In this document: positions 35,582-43,268 of the stretch, piece after piece
Layout of the letters: each line of letters begins with the position of its first letter
Position numbering within the stretch: the first letter of the stretch is position 1
Origin: an uncultured Bacteroidales bacterium
GTDB taxonomy: Bacteria; Bacteroidota; Bacteroidia; Bacteroidales; WCHB1-69
Reading direction: 5' to 3'
Length of the DNA stretch: 55,638 nt
NCBI GenBank assembly: GCA_900316305.1
Contig: ONCM01000015.1
Span: forward strand, 1 to 55,638
The notes under the pieces: generated by a model
What the model was told of the DNA's origin: nothing
The model's database searches: none
The model's input: only the letters and a program-made list of their open reading frames with translations
Position numbers and translations under genes: made by a program

Positions 35582-36592
35582 TTATTTGAACGACTTTCCG
35601 TCAAATATTTTCTTACGTTTCAGATAATGCAACTTCACAACCGACTCCGGATAACAATCCTGGAAAGCGAGTTTCGGCAAAGTACTCCGCTTGGCATGGT
35701 AATGCTTCCATGTGCGCGCCACCGTGAAAAGGGCTTTATACACCGCCCCGAAATCCTTGACATGCCCCTGCGCCAGAAAAGAGAACGCCGCCACTTGGTC
35801 GAGGAAGAAGCGGATTACCATCGTCTTCACCAGTCGCTCCTCCGGCAGGTTTTTGATGAGCAGATAGAGGCTGTTGCGGAAATTGAGGAACGTCTTCAAG
35901 GAATTGTTCTTGGGGAGGGTGCCACCGCCAATGTGATAGACCACCGACGCAGGGTTGACCTTGATCTTGAAACCGATGTTCTTGATGCGCCAGCAGAAAT
36001 CAATCTCCTCCATGTGGGCGAAAAAGTCGTCATCAAGACCGCCCATGGTATGATAGACCTCGCTACGCACGAACATGGCCGCACCAGTCGCCCAGAACAC
36101 ATCCTCAACCGTATCATACTGTCCCTCATCTTTTTCCACGTTTGCGAACACGCGGCCGCGACAGAAAGGATAGCCATACTTGTCAATGAACCCACCGCTG
36201 GCGCCAGCATACTCAAACTCATCGCGATGATGGAAGGAGAGCAACTTGGGTTGCACCGCGGCAATCTTCTCGTTGGCGTCCATCTGCTCGATGACCGGCT
36301 CAATCCAACCGTCTGCCACCTCAATGTCGGAATTGAGCAGACAGTAGTATTTGGCTTCAACCCGCTGAAGGGCAAGGTTATAGCCGCGCGCAAAACCCTC
36401 ATTCCGTTCATTGAGCAACAGGCGCACCTGCGGGAAATGCTCCTGCATGAACGCGACAGAATCGTCTGTGGAGGCATTGTCGCACACCACTGCCTCCGCA
36501 TAGTCAGGCAGCGTCTTCAGCAAGGTGGGCAGAAACTGTTCCAAGTATTTCCGTCCATTCCAATTCAATATTACAACCGCTAATTTCGCCAT
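35582..36592 (-). CDS. Family 2 glycosyltransferase, rhamnosyltransferase-like
   Basis: A 336-residue protein from the ATG at 36592. It has the GT-A opening VVILNWNGRKYLEQFLPTL, VCDNASTDDSV, NEGFARGYNLAL and NSDIEV, then the acceptor motif FFAHMEEIDFCWR. This arrangement is typical of rhamnosyl- and other sugar transferases of surface polysaccharides. The C-terminal about 90 residues are helical (FRNSLYLLIKNLP), probably a membrane-associated end. It shares a transcript with the downstream 5-alpha-reductase-like gene. A second ATG (36607) would lie at the transcription start and is less likely. Confidence 0.88.
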   Translation of the reverse strand: MAKLAVVILNWNGRKYLEQFLPTLLKTLPDYAEAVVCDNASTDDSVAFMQEHFPQVRLLLNERNEGFARGYNLALQRVEAKYYCLLNSDIEVADGWIEPVIEQMDANEKIAAVQPKLLSFHHRDEFEYAGASGGFIDKYGYPFCRGRVFANVEKDEGQYDTVEDVFWATGAAMFVRSEVYHTMGGLDDDFFAHMEEIDFCWRIKNIGFKIKVNPASVVYHIGGGTLPKNNSLKTFLNFRNSLYLLIKNLPEERLVKTMVIRFFLDQVAAFSFLAQGHVKDFGAVYKALFTVARTWKHYHAKRSTLPKLAFQDCYPESVVKLHYLKRKKIFDGKSFK

Positions 36593-36615
36593 TTTCGGTA
36601 AGTTCATTAAAACGG

Positions 36616-36623
36616 CAAAAATA
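36616..36623 (-). promoter_or_regulatory. -7 box for the glycosyltransferase / 5-alpha-reductase-like pair
   Basis: The minus strand reads TTTATTTTTGCCG, 24 bp before the ATG at 36592. Confidence 0.65.
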
Positions 36624-36663
36624 AAAAAGTTTTCGCAATAATCAGTTTTTTTCCGTAATTTTA

Positions 36664-36671
36664 TAATTTTG
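36664..36671 (+). promoter_or_regulatory. -7 box for the SAM hydrolase / amidase pair
   Basis: TATAATTTTGCAAAG contains TAATTTTG, 31 bp before the ATG at 36702 and divergent from 36616-36623. Confidence 0.6.
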
Positions 36672-36701
36672 CAAAGTTGTATGCTTGTATTTTAATTGTC
36701 T

Positions 36702-37475
36702 ATGAGTCAGATTATTACTTTGTTGAGCGATTGGCGTCTGCGCGACCCTTATGTCGCAATGCTTAAGGGCGAGATATTGAAAATCCTGCCTGATGCACAA
36801 ATCGTGGATATCACGCATTATGTGAACAAGTTCGATTTGTTGCAGACCGCCTTGTTGATGAAAACCTGTTACTCTTCCTTTCCAGAAGGCACTATCCACC
36901 TGATACTCACCAATATGTCGCTCAACTCCACCTTCCCTCCGGTGCTGCTGAACGCACACGGTCGCCACTTTATCGGGGAAGACAATGGCGTTTTCCATCT
37001 GATGTTCGGTCAAGAATTCGCCTTGAGAGGCAAGCAAGTTGCTGATAATAGCGGTAATACACTCTCCCAGCTCCTTCATCTGCTATCGCTGGCGGCAAAC
37101 GGTACTGTGGACGGACCGGAGACCACCGAATACCTGCAATTCAAGCGGATGCTGACATTAGAATCCGACCACACACCTGAAAATCAGCAGATTGAAGGTC
37201 AAATCATCTATATTGATGCCTTCAACAACGCCGTCACGGACATTCCCGTCAAGATGTTCGAAGAGGTGGTGGGGGATCGTCCGTTCACCGCGACCATCCA
37301 ATCCAAAGGCGTATGGAAAATCACACAACATTACAACAGCTATAATGGTTCAGACAGTGAAATGTACCTATGTAACAATGCTTTAGGATTCATCGAAGTG
37401 GCTGCTTACCAGTCGGATGTGGCTGTACTGGCCGATCTGGATCTTGGCGACAAAATTTTCATCCATTACGAATAA
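36702..37475 (+). CDS. SAM hydroxide adenosyltransferase (DUF62 family)
   Basis: A 257-residue protein of the DUF62 family, whose members hydrolyse S-adenosylmethionine to adenosine and methionine or are halogenase-related. LLSDWRLRDPYVAMLKGEIL and IVDITHYVNKFDLLQTALLM are the N-terminal signatures, with the substrate Asp in DPYV. The family's usual TDFG is SDWR here. IIYIDAFNNAVTDIP begins the C-terminal domain, where the family's Asp/Asn cluster holds the ribose. A TTG six bases upstream is a less likely start. It shares a transcript with the amidase, which starts 2 bp after its stop. Confidence 0.85.
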   Translation: MSQIITLLSDWRLRDPYVAMLKGEILKILPDAQIVDITHYVNKFDLLQTALLMKTCYSSFPEGTIHLILTNMSLNSTFPPVLLNAHGRHFIGEDNGVFHLMFGQEFALRGKQVADNSGNTLSQLLHLLSLAANGTVDGPETTEYLQFKRMLTLESDHTPENQQIEGQIIYIDAFNNAVTDIPVKMFEEVVGDRPFTATIQSKGVWKITQHYNSYNGSDSEMYLCNNALGFIEVAAYQSDVAVLADLDLGDKIFIHYE

Positions 37476-37477
37476 TT

Positions 37478-38245
37478 ATGATTACCGTAGGACTGGTCCA
37501 AGCGGACATCAAGGCGCATAACAAGGCGGGTAATCTGGCCCATTATGAGGAGTGGCTGACCGAGGCGATTCAGGAGCCGATTCATCTGCTGGTGTTTCCG
37601 GAAATGTTCCATTGCGGTTTTTCGCCCGACATCCGCCAGGAGGCGGAACCTCACAACGGCAACGGCATCTATTTTCTCTATATGATGGCCTACAAATTCC
37701 AGTGTGACGTGGTAGCCACACTGCCCATCCTATATAATAATATATTGTATAACCGCTTGGTATGGCTCTCGCGCGACCGCATTTTAGGGGCGTACGACAA
37801 GCATCACCTTTTCATGGGCGAAGAGGAATTTTTCACGGCAGGCACGGAGAAGACCATCGTCAATACGCTGGGTTACAAATTCTTGCCACTCATTTGTTTC
37901 GATGTGCGCTTTCCGGAGTGGAGTCGCAACCGGGTGAACGGAGGCCGTTTCGACTATGACTGTCTGCTCTACACGGCCAATTTCCCGCAACCGCGTGAGA
38001 GCGAGCTGCTCACGCTGGCGCGTGCGCGTGCTATCGAGAACCAATCCTACGCGCTCGTGGTCAACCGTGTGGGCACCGACGGGTACCAGCGCAGGTACGC
38101 TGGCGGTACCGCCATCATCAACCCGCATGGCGAAATCGAAGCGCAAACATCATCTGATAAAGAAGAGATTTTGATCCATTCTTGCGATTTTGACTCCATA
38201 AAAGCGCTTCGGGAGAGCTTCCCCATCTCCAAATTTTGGCAATAA
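37478..38245 (+). CDS. Nitrilase-family omega-amidase (YafV-like)
   Basis: A 255-residue carbon-nitrogen hydrolase. The catalytic triad is Glu42 (VFPEMF), Lys108 (YDKHHLF) and Cys140 (LICFDVRFPEW). Omega-amidases deamidate 2-oxoglutaramate and 2-oxosuccinamate, closing methionine-salvage transamination. That activity is assigned from the short length and the YDKHHLF motif, typical of the YafV/NIT2 group. It follows the SAM hydrolase with a 2-bp gap, and together they point to SAM and methionine side-product clean-up. Confidence 0.9.
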   Translation: MITVGLVQADIKAHNKAGNLAHYEEWLTEAIQEPIHLLVFPEMFHCGFSPDIRQEAEPHNGNGIYFLYMMAYKFQCDVVATLPILYNNILYNRLVWLSRDRILGAYDKHHLFMGEEEFFTAGTEKTIVNTLGYKFLPLICFDVRFPEWSRNRVNGGRFDYDCLLYTANFPQPRESELLTLARARAIENQSYALVVNRVGTDGYQRRYAGGTAIINPHGEIEAQTSSDKEEILIHSCDFDSIKALRESFPISKFWQ

Positions 38246-38330
38246 CAGTATAAAATGAAAAATTATTTATCTGATAAACAGTATCTTATAAAAATTTTTC
38301 AAAAAGTGTGGCAGCATTAGAAAAAAAGTG

Positions 38331-38338
38331 TATTTTTG
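38331..38338 (+). promoter_or_regulatory. -7 box for tRNA-Phe
   Basis: GTGTATTTTTGCAGCC, 18 bp before the tRNA. Confidence 0.7.
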
Positions 38339-38356
38339 CAGCCTCAAACCAACGAT

Positions 38357-38429
<73 letters not shown>

Positions 38430-38431
38430 CA

Positions 38432-38457
38432 AGCCCTGCGAAAGTAGGGCTTTTTTT
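38432..38457 (+). terminator. Terminator of tRNA-Phe
   Basis: AGCCCT / AGGGCT stem with a loop of GCGAAAGT and a run of seven Ts. Confidence 0.85.
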
Positions 38458-38496
38458 GTATCCAGCCAACACTGAATAAAAAAAGTTCACAGCCCG

Positions 38497-38526
38497 TTGT
38501 TGGTAACGAAAAAAAATGTATTTTTG
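38497..38526 (+). promoter_or_regulatory. Promoter of rpsF-rpsR-rplI
   Basis: A TTG at 38497-38499, exactly 19 bp, then TATTTTTG (38519-38526), the best -33/-7 pair in the window; 41 bp before the rpsF ATG. Confidence 0.75.
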
Positions 38527-38567
38527 CCGCCCAAAATTTTAGTACAAATAATTAAATAAAAAACAGT

Positions 38568-38978
38568 ATGGCAAATCATTACGAAACCGTTTTCATTATG
38601 ACGCCCGTTTTGTCTGAAGAACAGATGAAGGAAACGGTACAAAAATTCGAGAAGATTCTCACCGACCAAGGTGCAGAAATCGTCCACCAGGAGAACTGGG
38701 GCCTCCGCAAGCTGGAATACCCCATCCAAAAGAAGTCCTCCGGATTCTATCACCTGATTGAGTTCAAGGCTGACGGTAACGTCGTCAACGAGCTGGAACT
38801 GCAATACCGCCGTGACGAGCGCATCATCCGCTTCCTGACCGTGACGATGGACAAATACGCCATCGCCTTCGCTGAGAAGAGACGCAACAACCGCAAGGAG
38901 AAAGCCGCCGCTCAGGAAGAGCAACAACCCGTTGCTGAAGAAGTAGTTAACCAAGAGTCTAACCCTGTAGAAGCTTAA
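38568..38978 (+). CDS. rpsF: 30S ribosomal protein S6
   Basis: A 136-residue ribosomal protein of the small-subunit platform, partner of S18. [22 protein letters not shown] and [23 protein letters not shown] are characteristic. The last about 25 residues are an acidic, Gln/Glu-rich tail ([13 protein letters not shown]) common in Bacteroidetes S6. It is first in the conserved rpsF-rpsR-rplI operon, with 4 bp to rpsR. Confidence 0.98.
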   Translation: MANHYETVFIMTPVLSEEQMKETVQKFEKILTDQGAEIVHQENWGLRKLEYPIQKKSSGFYHLIEFKADGNVVNELELQYRRDERIIRFLTVTMDKYAIAFAEKRRNNRKEKAAAQEEQQPVAEEVVNQESNPVEA

Positions 38979-38982
38979 GATT

Positions 38983-39255
38983 ATGGCACAACAGAACGAT
39001 ATCAAATACATTGCTCCCGTAGCAGTTGACATCAAGAAGAAAAAATATTGTCGTTTCAAAAAGAGCGGTATCAAGTACATCGACTACAAAGATGCTGAAT
39101 TCTTGAAAAAATTCGTGAACGAACAAGGCAAGATCCTGCCTCGCCGCCTCACCGGTACTTCCCTGAAATACCAAAAGAAAGTGGCTCAGGCCGTGAAACG
39201 CGCCCGTCATCTGGCCCTCCTGCCGTTCGTAACCGATAATTTAAAATCTAACTAA
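38983..39255 (+). CDS. rpsR: 30S ribosomal protein S18
   Basis: A 90-residue protein binding S6 and 16S r[22 protein letters not shown] and [29 protein letters not shown] are the S18 hallmark. The N-terminal [12 protein letters not shown] is basic and keeps a Cys. It lies between rpsF and rplI in the standard order. Confidence 0.98.
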   Translation: MAQQNDIKYIAPVAVDIKKKKYCRFKKSGIKYIDYKDAEFLKKFVNEQGKILPRRLTGTSLKYQKKVAQAVKRARHLALLPFVTDNLKSN

Positions 39256-39270
39256 TAAAAGAACATTGTC

Positions 39271-39729
39271 ATGGAAATCATATTGAAACAAGACGTAGCT
39301 AATCTGGGTTATGCCGATGATCTCGTAAAGGTGAAAGACGGTTATGCCCGCAATTACCTCATTCCGCAAGGTTATGCCGAACTCGCTACCCCGGCAAAGA
39401 AGAAACAACTGGCGGAAACCATCAAACAACGCGCTTTCAAGGCTGAGAAAATCCGCAAGGAAGCTGAATTCCTGGCCGGCAAAATCGAAGGCCTCGAAGT
39501 CAACATCCCCGCTAAGGCTTCTGAGAATGGCACGCTGTTCGGTTCTGTGAACAACATCATGGTGGCTGAGGCTCTCAAGGCTCAACATGACATCGACATC
39601 GATCGTCACAAAATCACCATCAACGAAGACAGAATCAAAGAGTTGGGTCAGTACACCGCTCAGGTGAATCTGCACCGTGAGTTCAAAGTGGAACTCAAGC
39701 TCAACGTGGTTCCCGAAACCGCTGAGTAG
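39271..39729 (+). CDS. rplI: 50S ribosomal protein L9
   Basis: A 152-residue large-subunit protein. The N-terminal globular domain has MEIILKQDVANLGYADDLV and VKDGYARNYLIPQGYA. A long basic helix links it to the C-terminal domain (FGSVNNIMVAEAL). Length is normal. It ends the ribosomal operon, followed by a strong bidirectional terminator. Confidence 0.98.
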   Translation: MEIILKQDVANLGYADDLVKVKDGYARNYLIPQGYAELATPAKKKQLAETIKQRAFKAEKIRKEAEFLAGKIEGLEVNIPAKASENGTLFGSVNNIMVAEALKAQHDIDIDRHKITINEDRIKELGQYTAQVNLHREFKVELKLNVVPETAE

Positions 39730-39755
39730 TAAATACGATTATTTTACTGATATAC

Positions 39756-39788
39756 GAAAAAAGCCTGCGGAATCCGCAGGCTTTTTTC
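39756..39788. terminator. Bidirectional terminator between rplI and gcvH
   Basis: An 11-bp stem AAGCCTGCGGA / TCCGCAGGCTT is flanked by A- and T-runs and serves the converging rplI and gcvH transcripts. Confidence 0.88.
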
Positions 39789-39809
39789 TTTCCGTTAAGC
39801 AAATTGGGA

Positions 39810-40187
39810 TTATCCCAGCATGGCGGTGTAGGCGGCAGCGTCCATCAGGTCGTTCACCTGAGCGGGATCCGTCATTTTGATCTTGATGATCCAACCTTCA
39901 CCGTAAGGATCGCTGTTCACGAGAGCAGGCTCGCCTTCGAGTGCTTCGTTGAATTCAACGATTTCGCCACCAACGGGCAACAACAGGTCAGCGACGGTCT
40001 TCACGGCCTCGATAGAACCGAAAACCTCGTCTTTTTCCAGGGTCTCACCCACAGAGGGGATGTCGAGGAAAACGATGTCGCCTAATTCGTTAGCAGCATG
40101 AGCGGAGATACCCACCAATGCGAATTCACCATCCACTTTTAACCATTCGTGGTCTTGGGAATACTTCAAATTTTCAGGAATATTCAT
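39810..40187 (-). CDS. gcvH: Glycine cleavage system H protein
   Basis: A 125-residue lipoyl carrier that shuttles the aminomethyl group between the P and T proteins of glycine cleavage. The lipoylated Lys is in GSIEAVKTVADLL (near residue 63). YSQDHEWLKVDG opens the fold. P, T and L proteins are not nearby. It follows frr by 24 bp and is probably in the pyrH-frr transcript. Confidence 0.96.
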   Translation of the reverse strand: MNIPENLKYSQDHEWLKVDGEFALVGISAHAANELGDIVFLDIPSVGETLEKDEVFGSIEAVKTVADLLLPVGGEIVEFNEALEGEPALVNSDPYGEGWIIKIKMTDPAQVNDLMDAAAYTAMLG

Positions 40188-40211
40188 ACTTTTAGATTTT
40201 ATAAATGATGA

Positions 40212-40769
40212 TTAAACGGTCATAATTTCTTTTTCCTTGGCTTCCATGATCTTATCAACCTTACTGATAGCCTCGTCGGTAGCCTTTTGGATGTCACCCT
40301 CCAATTTCTTAACAGCATCCTCTTCCACGCCGTCGTCTTTCAGCTTCTTGGCGTCATCGTTGGCGGTGCGGCGGATGTTGCGGATGGCCACTTTGGTCTG
40401 TTCGGCCTCCTGCTTGGCCTTCTTCACGAGCTCTTTACGACGCTCTTCGGTCGGGGCGGGAACCACCAAACGGATAAACTCGCCATTGTTTTGCGGGGTC
40501 ACGCCGATATTGGCAGCCAAGATGGCTTTCTCGATGATGGGCAGCATGTTACGCTCCCAAGGTTGGATAACGATCTGGTGTGCATCAGGGGTGTTCACGT
40601 TGGCCACCTGGTCGATAGGCGTGGGATTGCCGTAGTAATCGACCTTGATGCCGTCCAGCATTTGCGGGGAGGCCTTGCCGGCGCGAACCTTCTGGAGTTC
40701 TTTATCAAAATGCGCCACAGTGGCGTTCATCGTCTCTTTCGCTTGTTTCAAGCAGTTTTGTGTATCCAT
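40212..40769 (-). CDS. frr: Ribosome recycling factor
   Basis: A 185-residue factor that, with EF-G, splits the post-termination ribosome. KVRAGKASPQMLDGIKVDYYG, PTPIDQVANV and LPIIEKAILAANIGVTPQNNG are diagnostic, and the C-terminal helix has VRNIRR-like AIRNIRRTANDD. Length is normal. pyrH and frr are classic neighbours; here a 2TM-domain gene separates them. Confidence 0.97.
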   Translation of the reverse strand: MDTQNCLKQAKETMNATVAHFDKELQKVRAGKASPQMLDGIKVDYYGNPTPIDQVANVNTPDAHQIVIQPWERNMLPIIEKAILAANIGVTPQNNGEFIRLVVPAPTEERRKELVKKAKQEAEQTKVAIRNIRRTANDDAKKLKDDGVEEDAVKKLEGDIQKATDEAISKVDKIMEAKEKEIMTV

Positions 40770-40780
40770 TCTATCTATTT

Positions 40781-41218
40781 TTAATCAATAATGTTTCGGT
40801 TTATGAAATTGCTCTTCTCCTCGTTTTCCTCCTCGGAGTCGTCGGTCTCTTCCTCAGAATCCGCATCACCCTTGTGCATCTCCGCCTTCAGCCGTTCAAT
40901 CTCCTCTATCTGGCGCATACGCAGTTTCTTCAGCGAGGAAAGCTCCCTCTCCTTATAGGACTTGGTCCACTTATAGACAATCATGTAATGCAAAATGACG
41001 GCTAACAGCCAAACTATCAGCACAAACAAGATGGCTTTCAAGAAGGTGGTATCCTCTTTCCCTTTGAACAGGAAAAACCAAACGACCCACAGGAAAGCGT
41101 TGGCCAAGATGAAGATGGCAAGATGAATCTTGAAAGAGGTTCTACGGCCGGCCATTTTCGCCAGTTTTGCCTCTTCTTCGGGAGTGATTTCGGGAACAGT
41201 GGGGTTATTTTCTTCCAT
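40781..41218 (-). CDS. 2TM-domain membrane protein
   Basis: A 145-residue protein with two helices (HLAIFILANAFLWVVWFFLF and AILFVLIVWLLAVILHYMIVY) separated by a short KGKED loop. A basic, coiled-coil-like C-terminal region (SLKKLRMRQIEEIERLKAEM) and an acidic tail follow. This matches the 2TM domain seen in Bacteroidetes, often fused to LytTR or kinase parts. Here it stands alone in the pyrH-frr operon. Function is unknown. Confidence 0.75.
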   Translation of the reverse strand: MEENNPTVPEITPEEEAKLAKMAGRRTSFKIHLAIFILANAFLWVVWFFLFKGKEDTTFLKAILFVLIVWLLAVILHYMIVYKWTKSYKERELSSLKKLRMRQIEEIERLKAEMHKGDADSEEETDDSEEENEEKSNFINRNIID

Positions 41219-41225
41219 TATTTGT

Positions 41226-41309
41226 TTCTAAACTTCTAAACTACTAAACTTTTAAGCTTCTAAGCTTCTAAGCTCCTAAGCTCCTAAGCTTCTTAAACTC
41301 TAAACCATT
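41226..41309 (+). repeat. Octamer array, RCTNCTAA family
   Basis: About nine units of ACTTCTAA, ACTACTAA, GCTTCTAA, GCTCCTAA and similar, between the pyrH stop and the 2TM gene start. It is the same family as at 44556 and, inverted, at 21538. Confidence 0.88.
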
Positions 41310-41314
41310 AACCG

Positions 41315-42019
41315 TTAGTATAAGAGGGTTCCGATAGGTTCGCCGTTGAGCACTTTCAGCAGATTGCCCTTGGTGTTGGCGTCATAGACGTAAATGGGCA
41401 TCTTGTTGTCCTGACAGAGCGCAAAAGCGGTCATGTCCATGATTTTGAGATTTTTCTGATAAGCCTCAGCAAGGGAGATTTCCGTGAATTTGACAGCGTT
41501 GGGATCCTTTTCGGGATCGGCAGTGTAGACACCATCCACGCGGGTGCCCTTGATGAGCAAATCGGCCTTGATTTCGAGTGCACGAAGGGCGGCACCAGTG
41601 TCGGTAGTGAAGAACGGGTTACCCGTACCGCCGCCGATGAGCGTCACATAGCCAGCCTCCAGCGATTCGATAGCCTTGCGCCAGGATGTTTTCTCGCACA
41701 CGCCCTCAATGGTGACAGCGGTCAGCACTCTGGCCTTCACACCCATCTCCTCCAAAACGCCCTGCACGGCAAGCGCGTTAATGATCGTGGCCAGCATACC
41801 CATCTGGTCACCCTGGCGGCGTTCGAATCCGGCGGACGCACCCTGCACACCGCGGAAGATGTTGCCGCCGCCGATGACTACCGCCACCTGCACGCCAGCA
41901 TCCACCGCCGATTTGATTTCCGTAGCGTAATGCACAATGTGATCGTAACTTACGCCGTAACCGTCGTCACCTGTCAACGACTCACCGCTCAATTTCAGTA
42001 ATATGCGTTTATATTTCAT
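41315..42019 (-). CDS. pyrH: UMP kinase
   Basis: A 234-residue hexameric kinase converting UMP to UDP for nucleic acids and cell envelope. RILLKLSGESLTGDDGYG, VVIGGGNIFRGV, GDQMGMLATIINALAVQ and KGTRVDGVYTADP are the family motifs. The start at 42019 fits the N-terminal MKYKRILLKL of the family; a TTG-initiated longer frame runs through the -7 box. Confidence 0.97.
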   Translation of the reverse strand: MKYKRILLKLSGESLTGDDGYGVSYDHIVHYATEIKSAVDAGVQVAVVIGGGNIFRGVQGASAGFERRQGDQMGMLATIINALAVQGVLEEMGVKARVLTAVTIEGVCEKTSWRKAIESLEAGYVTLIGGGTGNPFFTTDTGAALRALEIKADLLIKGTRVDGVYTADPEKDPNAVKFTEISLAEAYQKNLKIMDMTAFALCQDNKMPIYVYDANTKGNLLKVLNGEPIGTLLY

Positions 42020-42038
42020 ATTTCTAAATATCAGGTTG

Positions 42039-42046
42039 CAAAAATA
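42039..42046 (-). promoter_or_regulatory. -7 box for the pyrH operon
   Basis: The minus strand reads TTGTATTTTTGCAACC, 20 bp before the pyrH ATG. Confidence 0.7.
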
Positions 42047-42095
42047 CAAAAATAACGATTATACCAACACATACTGAATAGTTATTTTATTGACT

Positions 42096-42155
42096 TTGGC
42101 TATTGGCTGTTAGCTGTTGGCCACCTACAGCCAATAGCTAAAAGCTAACAGCTAA
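42096..42155. repeat. Heptamer array, TTGGCTN with complementary half
   Basis: TTGGCTA, TTGGCTG, TTAGCTG, TTGGCC then CAGCCAA, TAGCTAA, AAGCTAA, CAGCTAA: the two halves are complementary and could form a hairpin between the divergent pyrH and comF genes. Confidence 0.8.
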
Positions 42156-42211
42156 ATACAATAATTCCGTCACTTTCACGTTGTACCTTGTGTAAACAAA
42201 ATAAAAAACCA

Positions 42212-42901
42212 ATGAAACTAATAAATAATCTGTTATCCCTATTTTATCCTCGGTTGTGCGCAGCTTGTGGCGATGCGTTGCAACAGAATGAATCGTGTAT
42301 CTGCTTGAACTGTATGCTGCATCTTCCTGAAACACAATTTCATAAGGAACATTTTAATCCCTTGCGACGAGTGTTCGACGGACGGGTGCCAGTGGAGGAA
42401 GTAACTGCCTTGATGAGCTACAAGAAAGCGAATCACACCCAAAAGATCCTCCACAACCTAAAATATAACGGACAGAAAGAAATCGGGGCAATACTAGGAG
42501 AACATCTTGGGGGACAATTGCTTACGGAAGAGCGCTATCGGGGGATCCAATACATCCTCCCGATTCCGCTGCATCCGAAAAAGTTACGCAAAAGAGGCTA
42601 CAACCAGAGCGAATGGATCGCCATGGGGCTCTCAAAAGGGATGGGCATCCCCTACCTGACAGATGTGCTGGTACGCACGCAATTCACCGAAACGCAGACG
42701 CGGAAAGGCCGTTTCGCACGCTGGCAGAACGTAAAGGAGGTGTTCGAGGTGCAAAACCCTGAGAAAATAGCCTATACACACGTGTTGGTCTGCGACGACG
42801 TGCTCACCACCGGCGCCACCACCGAAGCCGCCATTCGGAAACTGTTGGAGGTGGAGGGCGTGCGGGTCAGCGTAGCGACGTTGGCAGCGACGACACTATG
42901 A
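42212..42901 (+). CDS. comF: ComF-family phosphoribosyltransferase-like protein
   Basis: A 229-residue protein. An N-terminal zinc finger (CAACGD..CICLNC) precedes a phosphoribosyltransferase fold with VPIPLHPKKLRKRGYNQSE-like signature IPLHPKKLRKRGYNQSEWIA and the PRPP loop VLVCDDVLTTGAT. ComF proteins are needed for DNA uptake in competent bacteria and are widespread elsewhere. The start at 42212 places the protein right before FYPRLCAACG. Its stop TGA is the first bases of a TGACCNT heptamer array. Confidence 0.9.
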   Translation: MKLINNLLSLFYPRLCAACGDALQQNESCICLNCMLHLPETQFHKEHFNPLRRVFDGRVPVEEVTALMSYKKANHTQKILHNLKYNGQKEIGAILGEHLGGQLLTEERYRGIQYILPIPLHPKKLRKRGYNQSEWIAMGLSKGMGIPYLTDVLVRTQFTETQTRKGRFARWQNVKEVFEVQNPEKIAYTHVLVCDDVLTTGATTEAAIRKLLEVEGVRVSVATLAATTL

Positions 42902-42972
42902 CCATTGACCTTTGACTGTTGACCTTTGACCATTAACCAACTTCTATAACCAATAACCCATAACCTATAACC
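42899..42972 (+). repeat. Heptamer arrays, TGACCNT followed by ATAACCN
   Basis: TGACCAT, TGACCTT, TGACTGT, TGACCTT, TGACCAT then ATAACCA, ATAACCC, ATAACCT, ATAACCT. It starts with the comF stop codon and ends upstream of the next promoter. Confidence 0.85.
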
Positions 42973-42983
42973 TTTAAAAAGTG

Positions 42984-42991
42984 TATCTTTG
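42984..42991 (+). promoter_or_regulatory. -7 box for the small lipoprotein gene
   Basis: GTGTATCTTTGCCGTATG: the ATG lies 4 bp after the box, so the transcript would be leaderless or nearly so. Confidence 0.65.
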
Positions 42992-42995
42992 CCGT

Positions 42996-43187
42996 ATGAA
43001 AAAGAGACTGACAATTATCACCATTATCTGCGCAATAATTTGTTTATCAACATCTTGCGCAAGAAAAATCAACGGTGCGACCCCACACCGCCGCGACCGC
43101 AACTGCGGATGCGAGAACATTTACCAAAAGCAGATCGAGTGCGATTTGGCGATGACATACGATGAAAGGGGCGATGAAAAACGATGA
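42996..43187 (+). CDS. Small lipoprotein of unknown function
   Basis: A 63-residue product with lipobox LSTSC (Cys at about 22), a basic central stretch (PHRRDRNCGCENIYQ) with the CGC motif I associate with small Bacteroidales lipoproteins, and a C-terminus (DERGDEKR) encoded by GATGA repeat units. It is probably an outer- or inner-membrane-anchored peptide. The start is forced by the -7 box. Its stop codon is in the first rungs of the GATGA ladder. Confidence 0.65.
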   Translation: MKKRLTIITIICAIICLSTSCARKINGATPHRRDRNCGCENIYQKQIECDLAMTYDERGDEKR

Positions 43188-43268
43188 AAAACGATGAAAA
43201 ACGATGAAAAACGATGAAAAACGATGAAAAACGATGAAAAACGATGAATATACGATGAATATACGATG
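43152..43268 (+). repeat. GATGA ladder: 10-bp and 11-bp tandem repeat
   Basis: ATG codons at 43174, 43184, 43194, 43204, 43214, 43224, 43234, 43244, 43255 and 43266 within units ACGATGAAAA (then ATACGATGAAT). Stop codons overlap the starts as ATGA so that a chain 43184 to 43204 to 43224 to 43244 to 43255 to 43266 links the lipoprotein stop to the next gene's ATG. Confidence 0.9.

Noticed and set aside
35300-36583. Plus-strand frame opposite the glycosyltransferase and reductase-like genes (427 codons)
   Set aside because: It spans two real minus-strand genes and looks like low-quality antisense translation.
43174-43268. CRISPR-like array
   Set aside because: The unit is only 10 bp with no spacers and no cas genes; it is a simple tandem repeat.
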